A DNA stretch of 64,000 nt. It comes from Candidatus Obscuribacterales bacterium. Lineage in GTDB: Bacteria > Cyanobacteriota > Vampirovibrionia > Obscuribacterales > Obscuribacteraceae. The number at the start of each line of letters is the position of its first letter. The first letter of the stretch is position 1. A model generated the notes under the pieces. It was not told where the DNA came from. It saw nothing but the letters and a program-made list of their open reading frames with translations, and did not search any database. The stretch lies in the NCBI GenBank assembly GCA_020054205.1, contig JAGVLS010000004.1, forward strand, positions 167,518 to 231,517. The letters run 5' to 3'. Shown here in pieces: positions 51,772-61,098 of the stretch. The translations under genes were made by a program, and so were the position numbers.

Positions 51772-53244
51772 TTAGTAATGGTCGACGTTGTGAGCTTCAT
51801 CAAGTGAGCTGATGTCTGCCTCCTCTGAGGCATATCGCCCGGATGGTAAGCCCGGCATTCCGCGATGCTCCATTGGCGCATCGAATTGCGTGCGCGGCAC
51901 ATCTAGCCCACCTGAAAGCAAGAAGCCTTCTACTTGCGCTGCATCTTGCTGTAGGCTCACCAGAGCGTTGATGTACTTCTGACGCAGCTGAAACCTGGTG
52001 CGCTGAGCAATCAGCATCTGCGGGTAAGATGCCGACATTTGTTCAAACTTGTTTTTTTGTAACTGATATGCTTCGTCCGCACTCGGCAAAATGACATCGC
52101 GGTAGCGTGTTATCGCATCCAGTGCGGTGTTGTACTCGCGTATTACCGCAGCCACTTGCATGCGCAAGGACATTTTCAATCTCTCTACCTCGCGTTCGGC
52201 AAACAACACCTCAGCGCGTGCAGAGGCAATCCCGCCGGGATTACGATTAAAAATAGGCAAGGTGACGCCCACCTGTCCATTAGCTAAAACACCAGTACGC
52301 GGCGGACGCCCTTCTCCACCAGTGTCTAAAAATTCGGTGCTGTATCCGACAGAACCACGAACATACAAATCTGGATAGGGCTCAGCTTTAGCTCTAACCA
52401 GTACTGATCGAGCCCGTTGGATCTGCAGTTGGGCGGCTTGCATTTGCGGGCTCTGCTCTATCATCCGCGTATATAGTTGTTCTTCGTCTAGTTTGCCGAT
52501 GCGTTCTTCCAGATTGCCTAGCAAGCGCACTGGTGCCATCTGAGGATTACCCACTAGTGTTGCCAGCGCGCGCCAACTCTGCAGGTAACTGTTCTTTGCG
52601 GCCACCAAATCATGTTCGACTTGTTCCTTTTCTATTTTCGATTCGAGGTAATCCGGCTTGTCAGCTTGGCCGACATTGAATAACTCCGATGTGGTTCTAG
52701 TGGCATCTCTTGCAATGACAGCTAATTCTGTTTGCAAATCAACGGTCTGCTGGGCACCTAAGACGTTGTAGAAAACATTGCGAATATTATTTACCACTCT
52801 CTGCCGCTGCATGGATGCTTCGAGTTCGGCTTGCGTGACCTCTACTTTGTAGATGTTACGCATTTTTCTTAGCTTGCCACCAAGTGGTATCGTTTGCACC
52901 CCAAAGCCTAAATAAGCGGGGCTTATGCCTAAGTCCCGAAATGCAAAATTTTGCACCTCACCACCCACGACAGGATTCGGCAAAAGCCCGGCTTGTCGCC
53001 GCCTGCCCTGGGCAGCAGGAATGCTGGATTCTGCTTGAGCTAAAGTCGGATTGAACTGAACGGCCAATTGTTCAACTTGTGAAAGCGTCATTGCAGAACC
53101 GCTTAGGAGCTGGCTCATAGGCGGCCGCAAGTTGGCGCTTTCTCGTTGCTGCGCCTGAGCCGCTGTATCTAGTAGCCCGAGCGAGAGCGCTAGTAGTAGT
53201 AGTACAACACACACAGGAATCACATGGTTTTGACTTGTTGTCAT
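51772..53244 (-). CDS. Outer-membrane efflux protein (TolC/CusC family)
   Basis: 490 aa. Signal peptide to about 32 (V-V-L-L-L-L-A-L-S-L-G-L-L-D-T-A-A-Q-A-Q), then two efflux-factor repeats (A-G-L-L-P-N-P-V-V-G-G and Q-K-N-K-F-E-Q-M). It overlaps the preceding membrane protein gene by 4 bases and is 24 bases from the multicopper oxidase gene. Second TolC-like protein of the copper string; it has no RND pump of its own beside it, so it may serve the pump at 57862 or a different substrate. Confidence 0.9.
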   Translation of the reverse strand: MTTSQNHVIPVCVVLLLLALSLGLLDTAAQAQQRESANLRPPMSQLLSGSAMTLSQVEQLAVQFNPTLAQAESSIPAAQGRRRQAGLLPNPVVGGEVQNFAFRDLGISPAYLGFGVQTIPLGGKLRKMRNIYKVEVTQAELEASMQRQRVVNNIRNVFYNVLGAQQTVDLQTELAVIARDATRTTSELFNVGQADKPDYLESKIEKEQVEHDLVAAKNSYLQSWRALATLVGNPQMAPVRLLGNLEERIGKLDEEQLYTRMIEQSPQMQAAQLQIQRARSVLVRAKAEPYPDLYVRGSVGYSTEFLDTGGEGRPPRTGVLANGQVGVTLPIFNRNPGGIASARAEVLFAEREVERLKMSLRMQVAAVIREYNTALDAITRYRDVILPSADEAYQLQKNKFEQMSASYPQMLIAQRTRFQLRQKYINALVSLQQDAAQVEGFLLSGGLDVPRTQFDAPMEHRGMPGLPSGRYASEEADISSLDEAHNVDHY

Positions 53245-53774
53245 AGGTCAGCCCTATCATTTGTTTCAGTGCGAGATAACGTACTGCCGGCAGTTTTCGT
53301 ATTGCTATTCAGTTCTTTGGAACCCAACAGACAAACGAGAATACCTATCGATCCAAGTCCCATAAGCGCCAGGGGAGCAAGAACGGGAGGGTTAGTATCT
53401 TCCTCTTCTTCTGAGACTTTCACATGGCCAGGTTGTTCGAGATCTGTTGCTATAACGTGCCAGACTTTGGGTATAGGCTTTCCTTTGGAGTGGAACCAAA
53501 AGCCCAGTAGGCCAACTATCATCAACCCAGAAAAGAGGGCAATTAATAGCTTCTGTCCGAAACGGCGGAAAAATACCATACCTAAAGGGATAAGAAGCAG
53601 CAGCACTGGTAAGTAAATGCAGGGAATCCAGGACTGCCACTTTTCACCCATAACAGCGGAGTGCTCAAAGCGAATTTCGACAAGCAAAAGAAGAATGCCG
53701 CCAATGAGCGCCAATAGCAAAAAACGTTGGATCATCTGCAACCGTTTGCAGGGAGAATGTGGCTCGCTAACCAT
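53241..53774 (-). CDS. Membrane protein of the copper gene string, unknown
   Basis: 177 aa with four hydrophobic segments (about 15-33, 48-68, 73-91, 130-148) and a polar acidic loop between the third and fourth (E-E-E-E-D near 122). Not recognised. GGGAGAATGTC precedes the ATG. Overlaps the TolC gene by 4 bases, so it belongs to the operon. No clear metal ligands in the membrane part apart from a few His and Met residues. Confidence 0.65.
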   Translation of the reverse strand: MVSEPHSPCKRLQMIQRFLLLALIGGILLLLVEIRFEHSAVMGEKWQSWIPCIYLPVLLLLIPLGMVFFRRFGQKLLIALFSGLMIVGLLGFWFHSKGKPIPKVWHVIATDLEQPGHVKVSEEEEDTNPPVLAPLALMGLGSIGILVCLLGSKELNSNTKTAGSTLSRTETNDRADL

Positions 53775-53807
53775 GACATTCTCCCTGAGCGGTTCTAGCT
53801 GTAAGCG

Positions 53808-54167
53808 TCATTTCGTTTTGACGCTATGAACGTGAATTGACTTACTTTCGGTGTCGATGTGCCCGGTAACAGACACGATTTTACCGGCGTACTTCTTCAC
53901 CTTGCTTGCATCGCTTAGGTTATAGATGATTTTTGTTTTTGGGTCGCAGAGAACGAACTTGTTGCCTTCAGCGACGCACTTGTTTGTGCAACTTGCTGCA
54001 TTGGTTCCATGTCCGGATTTGATCATACCGCTGTGATCAAACTGGCACATGCTGCCACTGATGGTGCCTTTTATCGTCCCGGAATAAGTTTTGGCTAGAG
54101 CCGGGAACGCAGTTGTAGCCAATGTGTTGGCGATGAGCAGGACCACTAAATATTTCTTGTCTAACAT
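53808..54167 (-). CDS. Small exported protein, Met-Cys...His family (member 1)
   Basis: 119 aa. Signal peptide (M-L-D-K-K-Y-L-V-V-L-L-I-A-N-T-L-A-T-T-A, cleavage near A-L-A-K). The core G-T-I-S-G-S-M-C-Q-F-D-H-S-G-M ... C-T-N-K-C-V-A-E-G, then V-S-V-T-G-H-I-D-T-E-S-K-S-I-H-V-H, is nearly duplicated in the gene at 55389 and recalled at 63098. The conserved Met, Cys and His residues suggest copper or silver binding in the periplasm. AGGAGAATTGTC before the ATG at 54167 fixes the start; a longer frame to 54344 overlaps the next gene. Probably DUF5818-like; the name is uncertain. Confidence 0.78.
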   Translation of the reverse strand: MLDKKYLVVLLIANTLATTAFPALAKTYSGTIKGTISGSMCQFDHSGMIKSGHGTNAASCTNKCVAEGNKFVLCDPKTKIIYNLSDASKVKKYAGKIVSVTGHIDTESKSIHVHSVKTK

Positions 54168-54246
54168 GACAATTCTCCTAACTTGAAGGGCGTAAACGAG
54201 CACCGTAAGTGATGCAATCACAGGTGCAGTAATCTTTACAGCAAGT

Positions 54247-54681
54247 TCAAAGGAGAAGGGCTCTGTATAAGAGATAGCGGGGCGGACCGGTAGCCGAAAA
54301 TGTGCTCGCGACCTTTCGAACCGAATGATTGTGGCGATCGACAAAATACTGAGGAAGCGCCAGACTGACTGCGGGAATGGCCGCCGATTCCCACCGGAGA
54401 TCTTGATCGGCCCGTGAGTTTGTCAACAAAGCGTCCTGTGCAGCTTGTCTTGTCTTGCAGCAACAGTTGTCGTTATCGAACGCTGTGGTGTTGAATGAAG
54501 GCGCATCTGTTTTGCACGTCTTACTTTCTTTGCAGCAGGCGTGTTCAGATGACATTGTTGTAAAGTTGGCATTTGTTGCTTGGTGACAGCGACAAAAGGC
54601 AGGCAGAATCGAACACGCAAGAATCACGAAGCTGATGAAGGCTACGAGTGATTTTGTAATGTTGTTCGAAGAAAAGAACAT
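54247..54681 (-). CDS. Small Cys-rich exported protein (family member 2)
   Basis: 144 aa. Signal peptide (L-V-A-F-I-S-F-V-I-L-A-C-S-I-L-P-A-F-C), then a Cys-rich region C-R-C-H ... H-A-C-C-K-E-S-K-T-C-K ... N-C-C-C-K-T (30-77) with eight or more Cys, a linker, and the C-terminus G-P-P-R-Y-L-L-Y-R-A-L-L-L. Same plan as the proteins at 37032 and 63630. Lies in the copper string between the 188-aa exported protein and the Met-Cys...His protein. Periplasmic metal binding is inferred. Confidence 0.68.
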   Translation of the reverse strand: MFFSSNNITKSLVAFISFVILACSILPAFCRCHQATNANFTTMSSEHACCKESKTCKTDAPSFNTTAFDNDNCCCKTRQAAQDALLTNSRADQDLRWESAAIPAVSLALPQYFVDRHNHSVRKVASTFSATGPPRYLLYRALLL

Positions 54682-54825
54682 ATGCGGTTAATTGTCCCTA
54701 TCGGACTTGTCAATCATCAGAAAACTATTTCGATGGCTCATATATCTTAGCGAGTAATTTACAAATCCGCGAGGCTTACTACGGCAACCCAGAAGAAATA
54801 AGCAGGAAGCACGTTCTTGGCATTT

Positions 54826-55392
54826 CTATTGCACTATGCCGGAAAGGTCGGCCTCGTCTATATCGTATCGATATATCCGCATTTTGCTGCCACCATCACC
54901 GGTAGCCCGTAGGGCTCTTCTATTCTTCCTGCCGGTATAGAAATAGTGGCTTTGCCATACCCTGGGATTCAGAACCTCATGATTGTCGTGGACCAGCTCC
55001 GCAATCAGATAGTGCCTGCCGCTTCTTATGAACCGCCCCTTGTCATTGCTACCGAACATATGGCGTTTAGAACTGGTTGCAATAAGTGGATTTGAATCGA
55101 GGAAAATATGTACGTGCCCAATTGGCTTTGGACTAGGCTCCCGATCACATGGCTCTGGTTCAGCTAATTCAAAATGTTGCACGTCCAGCTCTACGACAAT
55201 TACGCCATTGGTGAAACGTTCACCAGCTTGAGGCCTCACGATCTTCAATTCCGGGCCGGTCGAAGACTCTGGTCCTGCGGGTAGATATCCCGGCTTCGTC
55301 TCTTCAGCGAAAACAGGTAGCCCATCACAACTACACAAAGATGAGAACAGAAGGAACGCAACAAAGGATTTAATAAAATACGTCAACTTCAT
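54826..55392 (-). CDS. Exported protein, DUF4399/DUF6130-like
   Basis: 188 aa. Signal peptide with a possible lipobox (F-S-S-L-C-S-C), cleavage near 20-30. The domain has G-H-V-H-I-F-L-D and S-G-R-H-Y-L-I-A-E-L-V-H-D-N-H-E-V-L, a His-rich beta-sandwich layout seen in small periplasmic proteins near copper genes. GGAGGACAG precedes the ATG, which overlaps the preceding gene's stop by 4 bases. Family name given with reserve; role in metal handling inferred from context. Confidence 0.65.
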   Translation of the reverse strand: MKLTYFIKSFVAFLLFSSLCSCDGLPVFAEETKPGYLPAGPESSTGPELKIVRPQAGERFTNGVIVVELDVQHFELAEPEPCDREPSPKPIGHVHIFLDSNPLIATSSKRHMFGSNDKGRFIRSGRHYLIAELVHDNHEVLNPRVWQSHYFYTGRKNRRALRATGDGGSKMRIYRYDIDEADLSGIVQ

Positions 55393-55817
55393 CTGTCCTC
55401 CAGCGAATGTACGTGAATTGCCTTGGTTGCAGGATCGATGTGTCCCGTAACAGACACCGTCTTGCCTGCAAAGCTACCTACTTTGCCTTGATTCGAAAGA
55501 CTATAGATGTTGCCTGTTTCATCAACAAGCACGTACTTTGCTCCCTGTTCTACACATTTCCGAGTGCAAGTTACAGGGTCTTTTCCCAGCTCGCCCATTC
55601 CTGCGTGATTATTGCCGCACATACTATCGCTTATGACACCAGATATGGTGCCACTATATGCTTTTCCAGTAGCATGGTCGGATGTTTGACTCGTTTGGGT
55701 CTTACCCGTAATTGTGTTCTGCAAGCGAACTGGTTCAGCCGTCTGCCTGGGCTGAGTACATCCTGCTACTGCTAACACACAAGCAAGAATCAGAACCGTA
55801 TTGTTACCAACTTTCAT
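55389..55817 (-). CDS. Small exported protein, Met-Cys...His family (member 2)
   Basis: 142 aa. Probable lipoprotein: L-A-C-V-L-A-V-A-G-C-T-Q gives a lipobox V-A-G-C near residue 20. The core S-G-V-I-S-D-S-M-C-G-N-N-H-A-G-M ... C-T-R-K-C-V-E-Q-G-A-K-Y-V-L, then V-S-V-T-G-H-I-D-P-A-T-K-A-I-H-V-H-S-L, matches the protein at 53808 closely, so the two arose by duplication. GGAGAAGGAAA precedes the ATG. It lies directly after the TolC gene at 55845 in the copper string. Confidence 0.78.
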   Translation of the reverse strand: MKVGNNTVLILACVLAVAGCTQPRQTAEPVRLQNTITGKTQTSQTSDHATGKAYSGTISGVISDSMCGNNHAGMGELGKDPVTCTRKCVEQGAKYVLVDETGNIYSLSNQGKVGSFAGKTVSVTGHIDPATKAIHVHSLEDR

Positions 55818-55844
55818 TTTCCTTCTCCTTAGTCGTAAACTTGT

Positions 55845-57305
55845 TCATAGACTGCCGCTAGCAAACGTTAAACGCGCTTGTGCTAGACGATACTTATAAA
55901 CGGCTTCCAGCAATGTGAGCCGAGCCTGAAACATCTTCACCGTTGCATCGAAGTCCTCCAGCGCAATCGACTTGCCTACCTGGTATCTAGTGTGGATCAG
56001 CCTCTGGTCCTCTTCGGCGGACGTTACTTCGTCCTTGGCGAGTTGCACGTTTCTGCGAGCAATGTCTAAGTCAATCCATGCTTGTGACACTTGCTGCGCA
56101 ACTTTTAAGTTTGCTTCTTGCTTTGCTATCTCTGCTTGCCGGACAGCGGTATTAGCCGCTCTCAGTTCATTCAACCTGCTGCCGGAGTCAAATAGAGTGA
56201 CACCGCCCATGACGCCAATGAATCCACCTAAACGTCCATTAGCATTGCCGTCAGGAGAGCTGCCAGAGATGTTGCTTCCCAGTCCGTAAGCATTTACTTG
56301 CGGCGAATACTTACTCATTGCTACCAGCTTTCTAGCCTTCATCTCCGCTACCTTGCTGGCAGCTCTGGCTATTTCAGGACGGTTCTTAGCAGCTTCAAGT
56401 AGATAGGTACTTACGTCTCCAGCTGTCTCAACGTATTCCAGAGCATCTCTAAGTGCTAACTGTGACCCAAGATTCACAGCCAATGCCACCTTGAGATTAA
56501 GAAGCGCTGTGTTGAAGTCCCTATAGGCTTCATTGACTTGTATGCGAGCCTTTGCCAGTTCTGCCTCTTCGCGCAAGAAATCTGCCCTTGGAACCTTACC
56601 TTCCTGGACACGGATCTTCATATTGTTGCTGCTCCACTGCCGATACTTGACGTAGTCCGAAGCTACTTTCAGCTTGGACTCAGTCCATGCCGCATTCCAG
56701 TAAGTCTCTTTCACCGTCAGTGCTGTACTGATCCGGCTCTCACTATATGCAGCTAGTGACTGTCGCTCTTGGGCCCGAGCGGCTCTATATCCACCGAGCA
56801 GTCGACCACCGGTGAACAATGGTTGTGTGCCGGCGAAACTCAGACTCAGCGATGTTCCTTTGACGATCGGTTGCATTGGCGGAGAGGCGACTGTCGTGTC
56901 ACTTGGAAAAAACAACATCTGGTTAAGCGATGAAGTTGAGAACAGAGTATTGAATGATGCTGATGGACCGAACTTTGCCAAAGCCGACCGGGCAAGGAAT
57001 TTTGAGCCTATCCACAATTCTTGTGACTGCCTGAGAGTCAAGTTGTTTTTGATGCCGGCTTGCACAGCATCGGAGAGCGAAAGTGCTCCAGTGATTTCGG
57101 GCAAGTCTGCCGAAGGAGCCTCTTTGACAATCCTGAGCTGTATTGGGTTAGCGCTCTGGACTTCGTCAGAGGACGTGGGTGGATACGTGACCTGCCCAGG
57201 AAGAAGTCCATTTAAGTCAGCGCCAAAGGCTTGATTGAGGACAGACAAAGCGCCAATAACAAGGAACGCAGTCATAACTGATAGAACTCGTATGCTTTTT
57301 CTCAC
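55845..57305 (-). CDS. Outer-membrane efflux protein (TolC family)
   Basis: 486 aa with a signal peptide (V-M-T-A-F-L-V-I-G-A-L-S-V-L, cleavage near F-G-A at 29). Two efflux-factor repeats are present (S-L-S-D-A-V-Q-A-G-I-K-N-N-L-T-L-R-Q near 81; R-Y-Q-V-G-K-S-I-A-L-E-D-F near 445). The start is a GTG that overlaps the CpxP-like gene's stop (GTGA). Being in one coupled unit with the RND pump and adaptor, it is the most likely outer-membrane partner of that pump. Confidence 0.9.
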   Translation of the reverse strand: MRKSIRVLSVMTAFLVIGALSVLNQAFGADLNGLLPGQVTYPPTSSDEVQSANPIQLRIVKEAPSADLPEITGALSLSDAVQAGIKNNLTLRQSQELWIGSKFLARSALAKFGPSASFNTLFSTSSLNQMLFFPSDTTVASPPMQPIVKGTSLSLSFAGTQPLFTGGRLLGGYRAARAQERQSLAAYSESRISTALTVKETYWNAAWTESKLKVASDYVKYRQWSSNNMKIRVQEGKVPRADFLREEAELAKARIQVNEAYRDFNTALLNLKVALAVNLGSQLALRDALEYVETAGDVSTYLLEAAKNRPEIARAASKVAEMKARKLVAMSKYSPQVNAYGLGSNISGSSPDGNANGRLGGFIGVMGGVTLFDSGSRLNELRAANTAVRQAEIAKQEANLKVAQQVSQAWIDLDIARRNVQLAKDEVTSAEEDQRLIHTRYQVGKSIALEDFDATVKMFQARLTLLEAVYKYRLAQARLTFASGSL

Positions 57306-57865
57306 GGAATGGCTGCCTCCTTTCTGGCTCCCAGCTTGCGCATTGCTGTTGCCTGCTGCAGTCTGGTTGCCTGTTGCTGTTGGCTTGCTCCCAAGACCAC
57401 AAAGGCCTGCTCGGCAAAGCTTTGTTCTAACTGCCTCTTCTGCCGACTCAATTGCGATATCGGTCCGGCCTTCTCCTGAACCATATTCAATCCGGCCGCT
57501 TCGGAGCTGTGTTTCACAGCAAAATTAGTGAATTCTTGCATGGTGTCTTTTATTCTTGCCTCGACCGGCGCTAGACGGAGCTTTTGCTCTTGTGCAAGTT
57601 TTTCTATAACTATTTTTTGATCTGCTGTTAGATGCAGTTCGCCCGACCATGAAAGTAGCTGCGATATTGAAGGTTTCCTTGCAAGCTGGGCTCCAGCACT
57701 TGCCTGCACATGCCTTTCAATCGTTACTTTTGGTTTCAAGAAGAACTGCTGTCCGCATATATACACAAGAACTATCAAGACCACAGTTGTGCCTGGACCG
57801 ATTAGCCGACGCTTCTGAGCCGAGGGGGCATTCACTAGGTTTTCTGATTTAACCGGCGACATCAT
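57302..57865 (-). CDS. CpxP/CnrX-like periplasmic metal-sensor protein
   Basis: 187 aa. One N-terminal membrane anchor (about 23-40), then a helical periplasmic part with L-T-A-D-Q-K-I-V-I-E-K-L-A and L-A-P-V-E-A-R-I-K, resembling the LTxxQ-type helical hairpins of CpxP/Spy/CnrX proteins that sense metal or damaged proteins in the periplasm. Gln-rich C-terminus. Overlaps the pump gene's end, so it is translated with it; unlike CnrX, no anti-sigma or sigma gene is adjacent. Confidence 0.65.
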   Translation of the reverse strand: MMSPVKSENLVNAPSAQKRRLIGPGTTVVLIVLVYICGQQFFLKPKVTIERHVQASAGAQLARKPSISQLLSWSGELHLTADQKIVIEKLAQEQKLRLAPVEARIKDTMQEFTNFAVKHSSEAAGLNMVQEKAGPISQLSRQKRQLEQSFAEQAFVVLGASQQQQATRLQQATAMRKLGARKEAAIP

Positions 57866-60800
57866 TCCTTCACCTCTCGCTTTCGCATGCGCTTCAGCCA
57901 GTTCAGCAGGTCATCGATGTAAGCGTGCATGATCGGAATATCGAGCAAGCTAAGAATAGTCCCCACAATTAGACCGCCGACAACTACAGTGCCAAGCGGT
58001 GAGTATGCATCCATGCCGGTTTTGGGTGCTATGGCTACCGGCAGCATCACAATGATAGTGATTACCGACGTCATCAAAATTGGACGCAGCCTTTCCGGAC
58101 AGGCTTTTATGATCGCTTCGTCGCGGGGCATACCCGCTTCTCGGTGTCTCAATATCTGATCTATCAAAAGAATCGCTGTCGTTATATCCATGCCGGTCAG
58201 GATAATGACGGCCATTATTGACACACTGGAAAACGCTTGGTGCGCTAACCACAGAGCAAAGAACACACCTGACAGTTCCAGCGGTAGCGAAAACACCATC
58301 TGGAGCGGCTGAAGGAAGCCTCTAAATTGAGCCACCAGCACCAGAAAGATAAACAAGATTGCCAGTTGCAGCCCCATAAGCAGACGGCCAAAGGCATCCA
58401 TCATTTGCGTCATGTCGCCGCGCATCTCAATTGTGTAGCCCGGTGGCCAATTTAATTTGGCCATGGCCTTCATCATCACCTCCATCCCAACATCCATCGA
58501 AGGAGGTTCGCCTTTGCGGTAATAGCCCATAACTGTGATTGCGCGTCGCATTTGATCATGACCGACAACGGTGGGCGCATCCCGATATTCCAGGTGAGCT
58601 ACGCTTTTTAGAGGGACTTGCTTACCATCTGACGAGGTAATAGTCATTAAGCCAAGGTCTTGCGGACCGCGTCTTTGTGGCTCGTCATAACGAATGAGTA
58701 TTGTTCGTTGCCGGACATTTGGCAGGCGATAATATTCGTTCGTCAGAGCACCGGTGATCGAGTAGTACGCTTGGTCAGCTATTTGAGAGGGTGTCAACCC
58801 TAATTCTTGCGCACGTCTTGGATCTACTTTGATTTCCCAGTCCGGCTTGCTCAAGGCCCAGTCAGTGGCAACCTGATGCATACCATACGTTTCCCTGGCG
58901 ATATCCGCCGTCTGCTCAGCCAGGCGAGATAGAATGCTCATGTCAGGCCCCGTAACGAGGATGGAAATCGGCGCCTGTGAACTGGCCATCACATCTGAGC
59001 CCATCTCTTTTATCTGCAATCGCCGGATACCAGGAATGGTCTCAGTAGATTCCTTTTGAACACTGTCTATCACGTCCCAGATAGTCTTCTTGCGCTCGTC
59101 CTTATCGCTCAAAGTGATCATGAACGTGGCAAAGTTTACGCCTGGCATGTTGTAGCCATTGAAATAAGTGCCGCCTGGGTCAATCCCTATTTCAGTTGAG
59201 ACATGCTCAATTTCCTTGTGTTTGAGCATTATTTGCTCAACTCTATTTGTGATCTTCTCTGTCTCAGCAAAAGACAGACCAGGACTTACTTCCAATACGC
59301 CATAAGCCTGACCAACATCAGCAAGTGGCATCATCTCGCTACCGATGAAGTTGTAGAACGTAAAGCCGATCACGATAGTAGCCAGAATGCGGGCCATGTT
59401 TACGAAGCGGTGCTCAAGCATCCAGGCAACAAGGCGCGCATAGCCATGCTCCAAAGATGTAAGTTTTCTGTCAACTGGCTCAAGTATCCGCACCCGAAGC
59501 TGCTTTTCAAGCCAGAACTCGTGTACGCCATCGTAAGACTCCGGCTTTGCTCTCAGGAATTTCTCAGCAAGAACAGCTGTCAGTGTGAGTGAAACAAGGA
59601 ATGATGCCAGAAGCCCGAAGACGATTGGCCAAACAAGACCAACAAACATCTGTTGAACGATACCGCCGCAGAACAATAACGGTGCCAAAGCTAGAATTAA
59701 AACAAGAGTCGAGGCGGCAACTGCCAGACGCACCTCGGTGATACCATCGATGGTGGCAGTCTTAGGATCTTTGCCCATACGCAGATGCCGTTCGATTGCG
59801 TGAATATCGATAATAGAGTCGTCCACCAGTCGTCCGATCGACAACAAGAGCCCTATCAGCGTGGAGCTGTCCAACGTCATACCCATGGGAATCAGTGCCA
59901 GAACCGCCATCGACAGCGATATGGGAATTGTTATCATTGATATCAATGTTGCTCGCCACTCGCCCAGGAAAAGAAGGACAGCAATACCGGTGAGCAAAAT
60001 GGCAGTACCAAGTTCCTCCAGCATATTGCGCATCAGTATGCTGACGAAGTGGGAATTGTCGTAACTTCTCTCAAAATGTATCCCTGGATAATCCTTCTCC
60101 AGCTGCGCTACTTCTTTTTCGACACCAGCAATGACAAGCGGCGAACTTGCTTCCGGGGTCTGGATTACACTTACTTCGATGCCTGGCTCAACTTTACCGT
60201 GCACGTGGTGATATGCCGCTCGCTTTTCCCAAAAGGTGTCAACTACTTTTGCGACATCTTTGACGTAGATGATGCGGTCGCCAATCGACTTGATGGCAAA
60301 GTTCTCTACTTGCTTGGCGTCACGGGCAAGCGTATCAATGCGAACAATGGATTCACTTGACCCGTAGCTCAATCTTCCGGCAGGTTTTGCGACGTTTTGT
60401 CGATCAATTGCATCGCGGACATCCAAAATCGAAAGCCCGTATCCGGCAAGCCTGTTGCGATTTACAAGAACTTGTAGCTGTCGTTTGTATCCGCCAAATG
60501 AATAAATTGACCAGACATCAGGAACCTTTTTTAGCCTGTTGGTTATTTCATTGTCTGCCAGCTCTCTCAACCGAACTGGGTCCCAACCAGGTGCGGTCAA
60601 GTTGAACGTCAAAACCGGCAAATTTAGAGGATCTATAAAAAGCACCCAACTTGGCTTCAAGTTTGCTCCGGTTACAGGCAGGTCTGCTTGCACCACGTTC
60701 ATCAGAGCCTGAACTTCAACCAGTGAGCGTTTCATGTCTGTTCCATAGGGGAACTCCAAAGACACCATGGAAAAGCCTTCCTGGGATGTCGAACGAATGA

Positions 60801-61098
60801 AGCGCACGCCGCGAATGTCTACCATTCGCTCCTCGATGGGCTTGCTAATAAACGTTTCCATCTCCTCGGCAGATAGACCCGGTTGCATACTGACGATGCC
60901 AACCATTGGACTTTGCACGTAAGGCATCAGTCTCTTGGGCATGTAAAAACCAATGGCGATGACAGCCAAAATGACTATTGCCAGATAAAAGGCCGCTATC
61001 GTGTACGGATGGTCAATTGACCAAGCAGTCACATTGAAGCCACGCAACTTGCGAGGTCGCCTTGGCGTCGCCGGTTTTTTCTCTTCGCCAGCGATCAC
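57862..61098 (-). CDS. RND efflux pump, divergent heavy-metal type
   Basis: 1078 aa with 12 spans and two large periplasmic loops (M-L-E-E-L-G-T-A-I-L-L-T-G-I near 357; I-G-S-E-M-M-P-L-A-D-V-G-Q in loop 2). The fourth-span motif is S-I-G-R-L-V-D-D-S-I-I-D-I-H-A-I-E-R-H-L: the Asp pair is kept, but the usual E-N is replaced by H-A-I-E, unlike CusA or CzcA. The start is GTG with GGAGGTG just upstream, inside the adaptor's end. The adaptor carries a metal-binding domain and the string holds copper genes, so a Cu/Ag role is likely though not proved by the motif. Confidence 0.9.
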   Translation of the reverse strand: MIAGEEKKPATPRRPRKLRGFNVTAWSIDHPYTIAAFYLAIVILAVIAIGFYMPKRLMPYVQSPMVGIVSMQPGLSAEEMETFISKPIEERMVDIRGVRFIRSTSQEGFSMVSLEFPYGTDMKRSLVEVQALMNVVQADLPVTGANLKPSWVLFIDPLNLPVLTFNLTAPGWDPVRLRELADNEITNRLKKVPDVWSIYSFGGYKRQLQVLVNRNRLAGYGLSILDVRDAIDRQNVAKPAGRLSYGSSESIVRIDTLARDAKQVENFAIKSIGDRIIYVKDVAKVVDTFWEKRAAYHHVHGKVEPGIEVSVIQTPEASSPLVIAGVEKEVAQLEKDYPGIHFERSYDNSHFVSILMRNMLEELGTAILLTGIAVLLFLGEWRATLISMITIPISLSMAVLALIPMGMTLDSSTLIGLLLSIGRLVDDSIIDIHAIERHLRMGKDPKTATIDGITEVRLAVAASTLVLILALAPLLFCGGIVQQMFVGLVWPIVFGLLASFLVSLTLTAVLAEKFLRAKPESYDGVHEFWLEKQLRVRILEPVDRKLTSLEHGYARLVAWMLEHRFVNMARILATIVIGFTFYNFIGSEMMPLADVGQAYGVLEVSPGLSFAETEKITNRVEQIMLKHKEIEHVSTEIGIDPGGTYFNGYNMPGVNFATFMITLSDKDERKKTIWDVIDSVQKESTETIPGIRRLQIKEMGSDVMASSQAPISILVTGPDMSILSRLAEQTADIARETYGMHQVATDWALSKPDWEIKVDPRRAQELGLTPSQIADQAYYSITGALTNEYYRLPNVRQRTILIRYDEPQRRGPQDLGLMTITSSDGKQVPLKSVAHLEYRDAPTVVGHDQMRRAITVMGYYRKGEPPSMDVGMEVMMKAMAKLNWPPGYTIEMRGDMTQMMDAFGRLLMGLQLAILFIFLVLVAQFRGFLQPLQMVFSLPLELSGVFFALWLAHQAFSSVSIMAVIILTGMDITTAILLIDQILRHREAGMPRDEAIIKACPERLRPILMTSVITIIVMLPVAIAPKTGMDAYSPLGTVVVGGLIVGTILSLLDIPIMHAYIDDLLNWLKRMRKREVKE

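Noticed and set aside
53808..54344. Longer form of the Met-Cys...His protein starting at 54344
   Set aside because: It would overlap the Cys-rich gene, and the signal peptide plus AGGAGA signal place the start at 54167.
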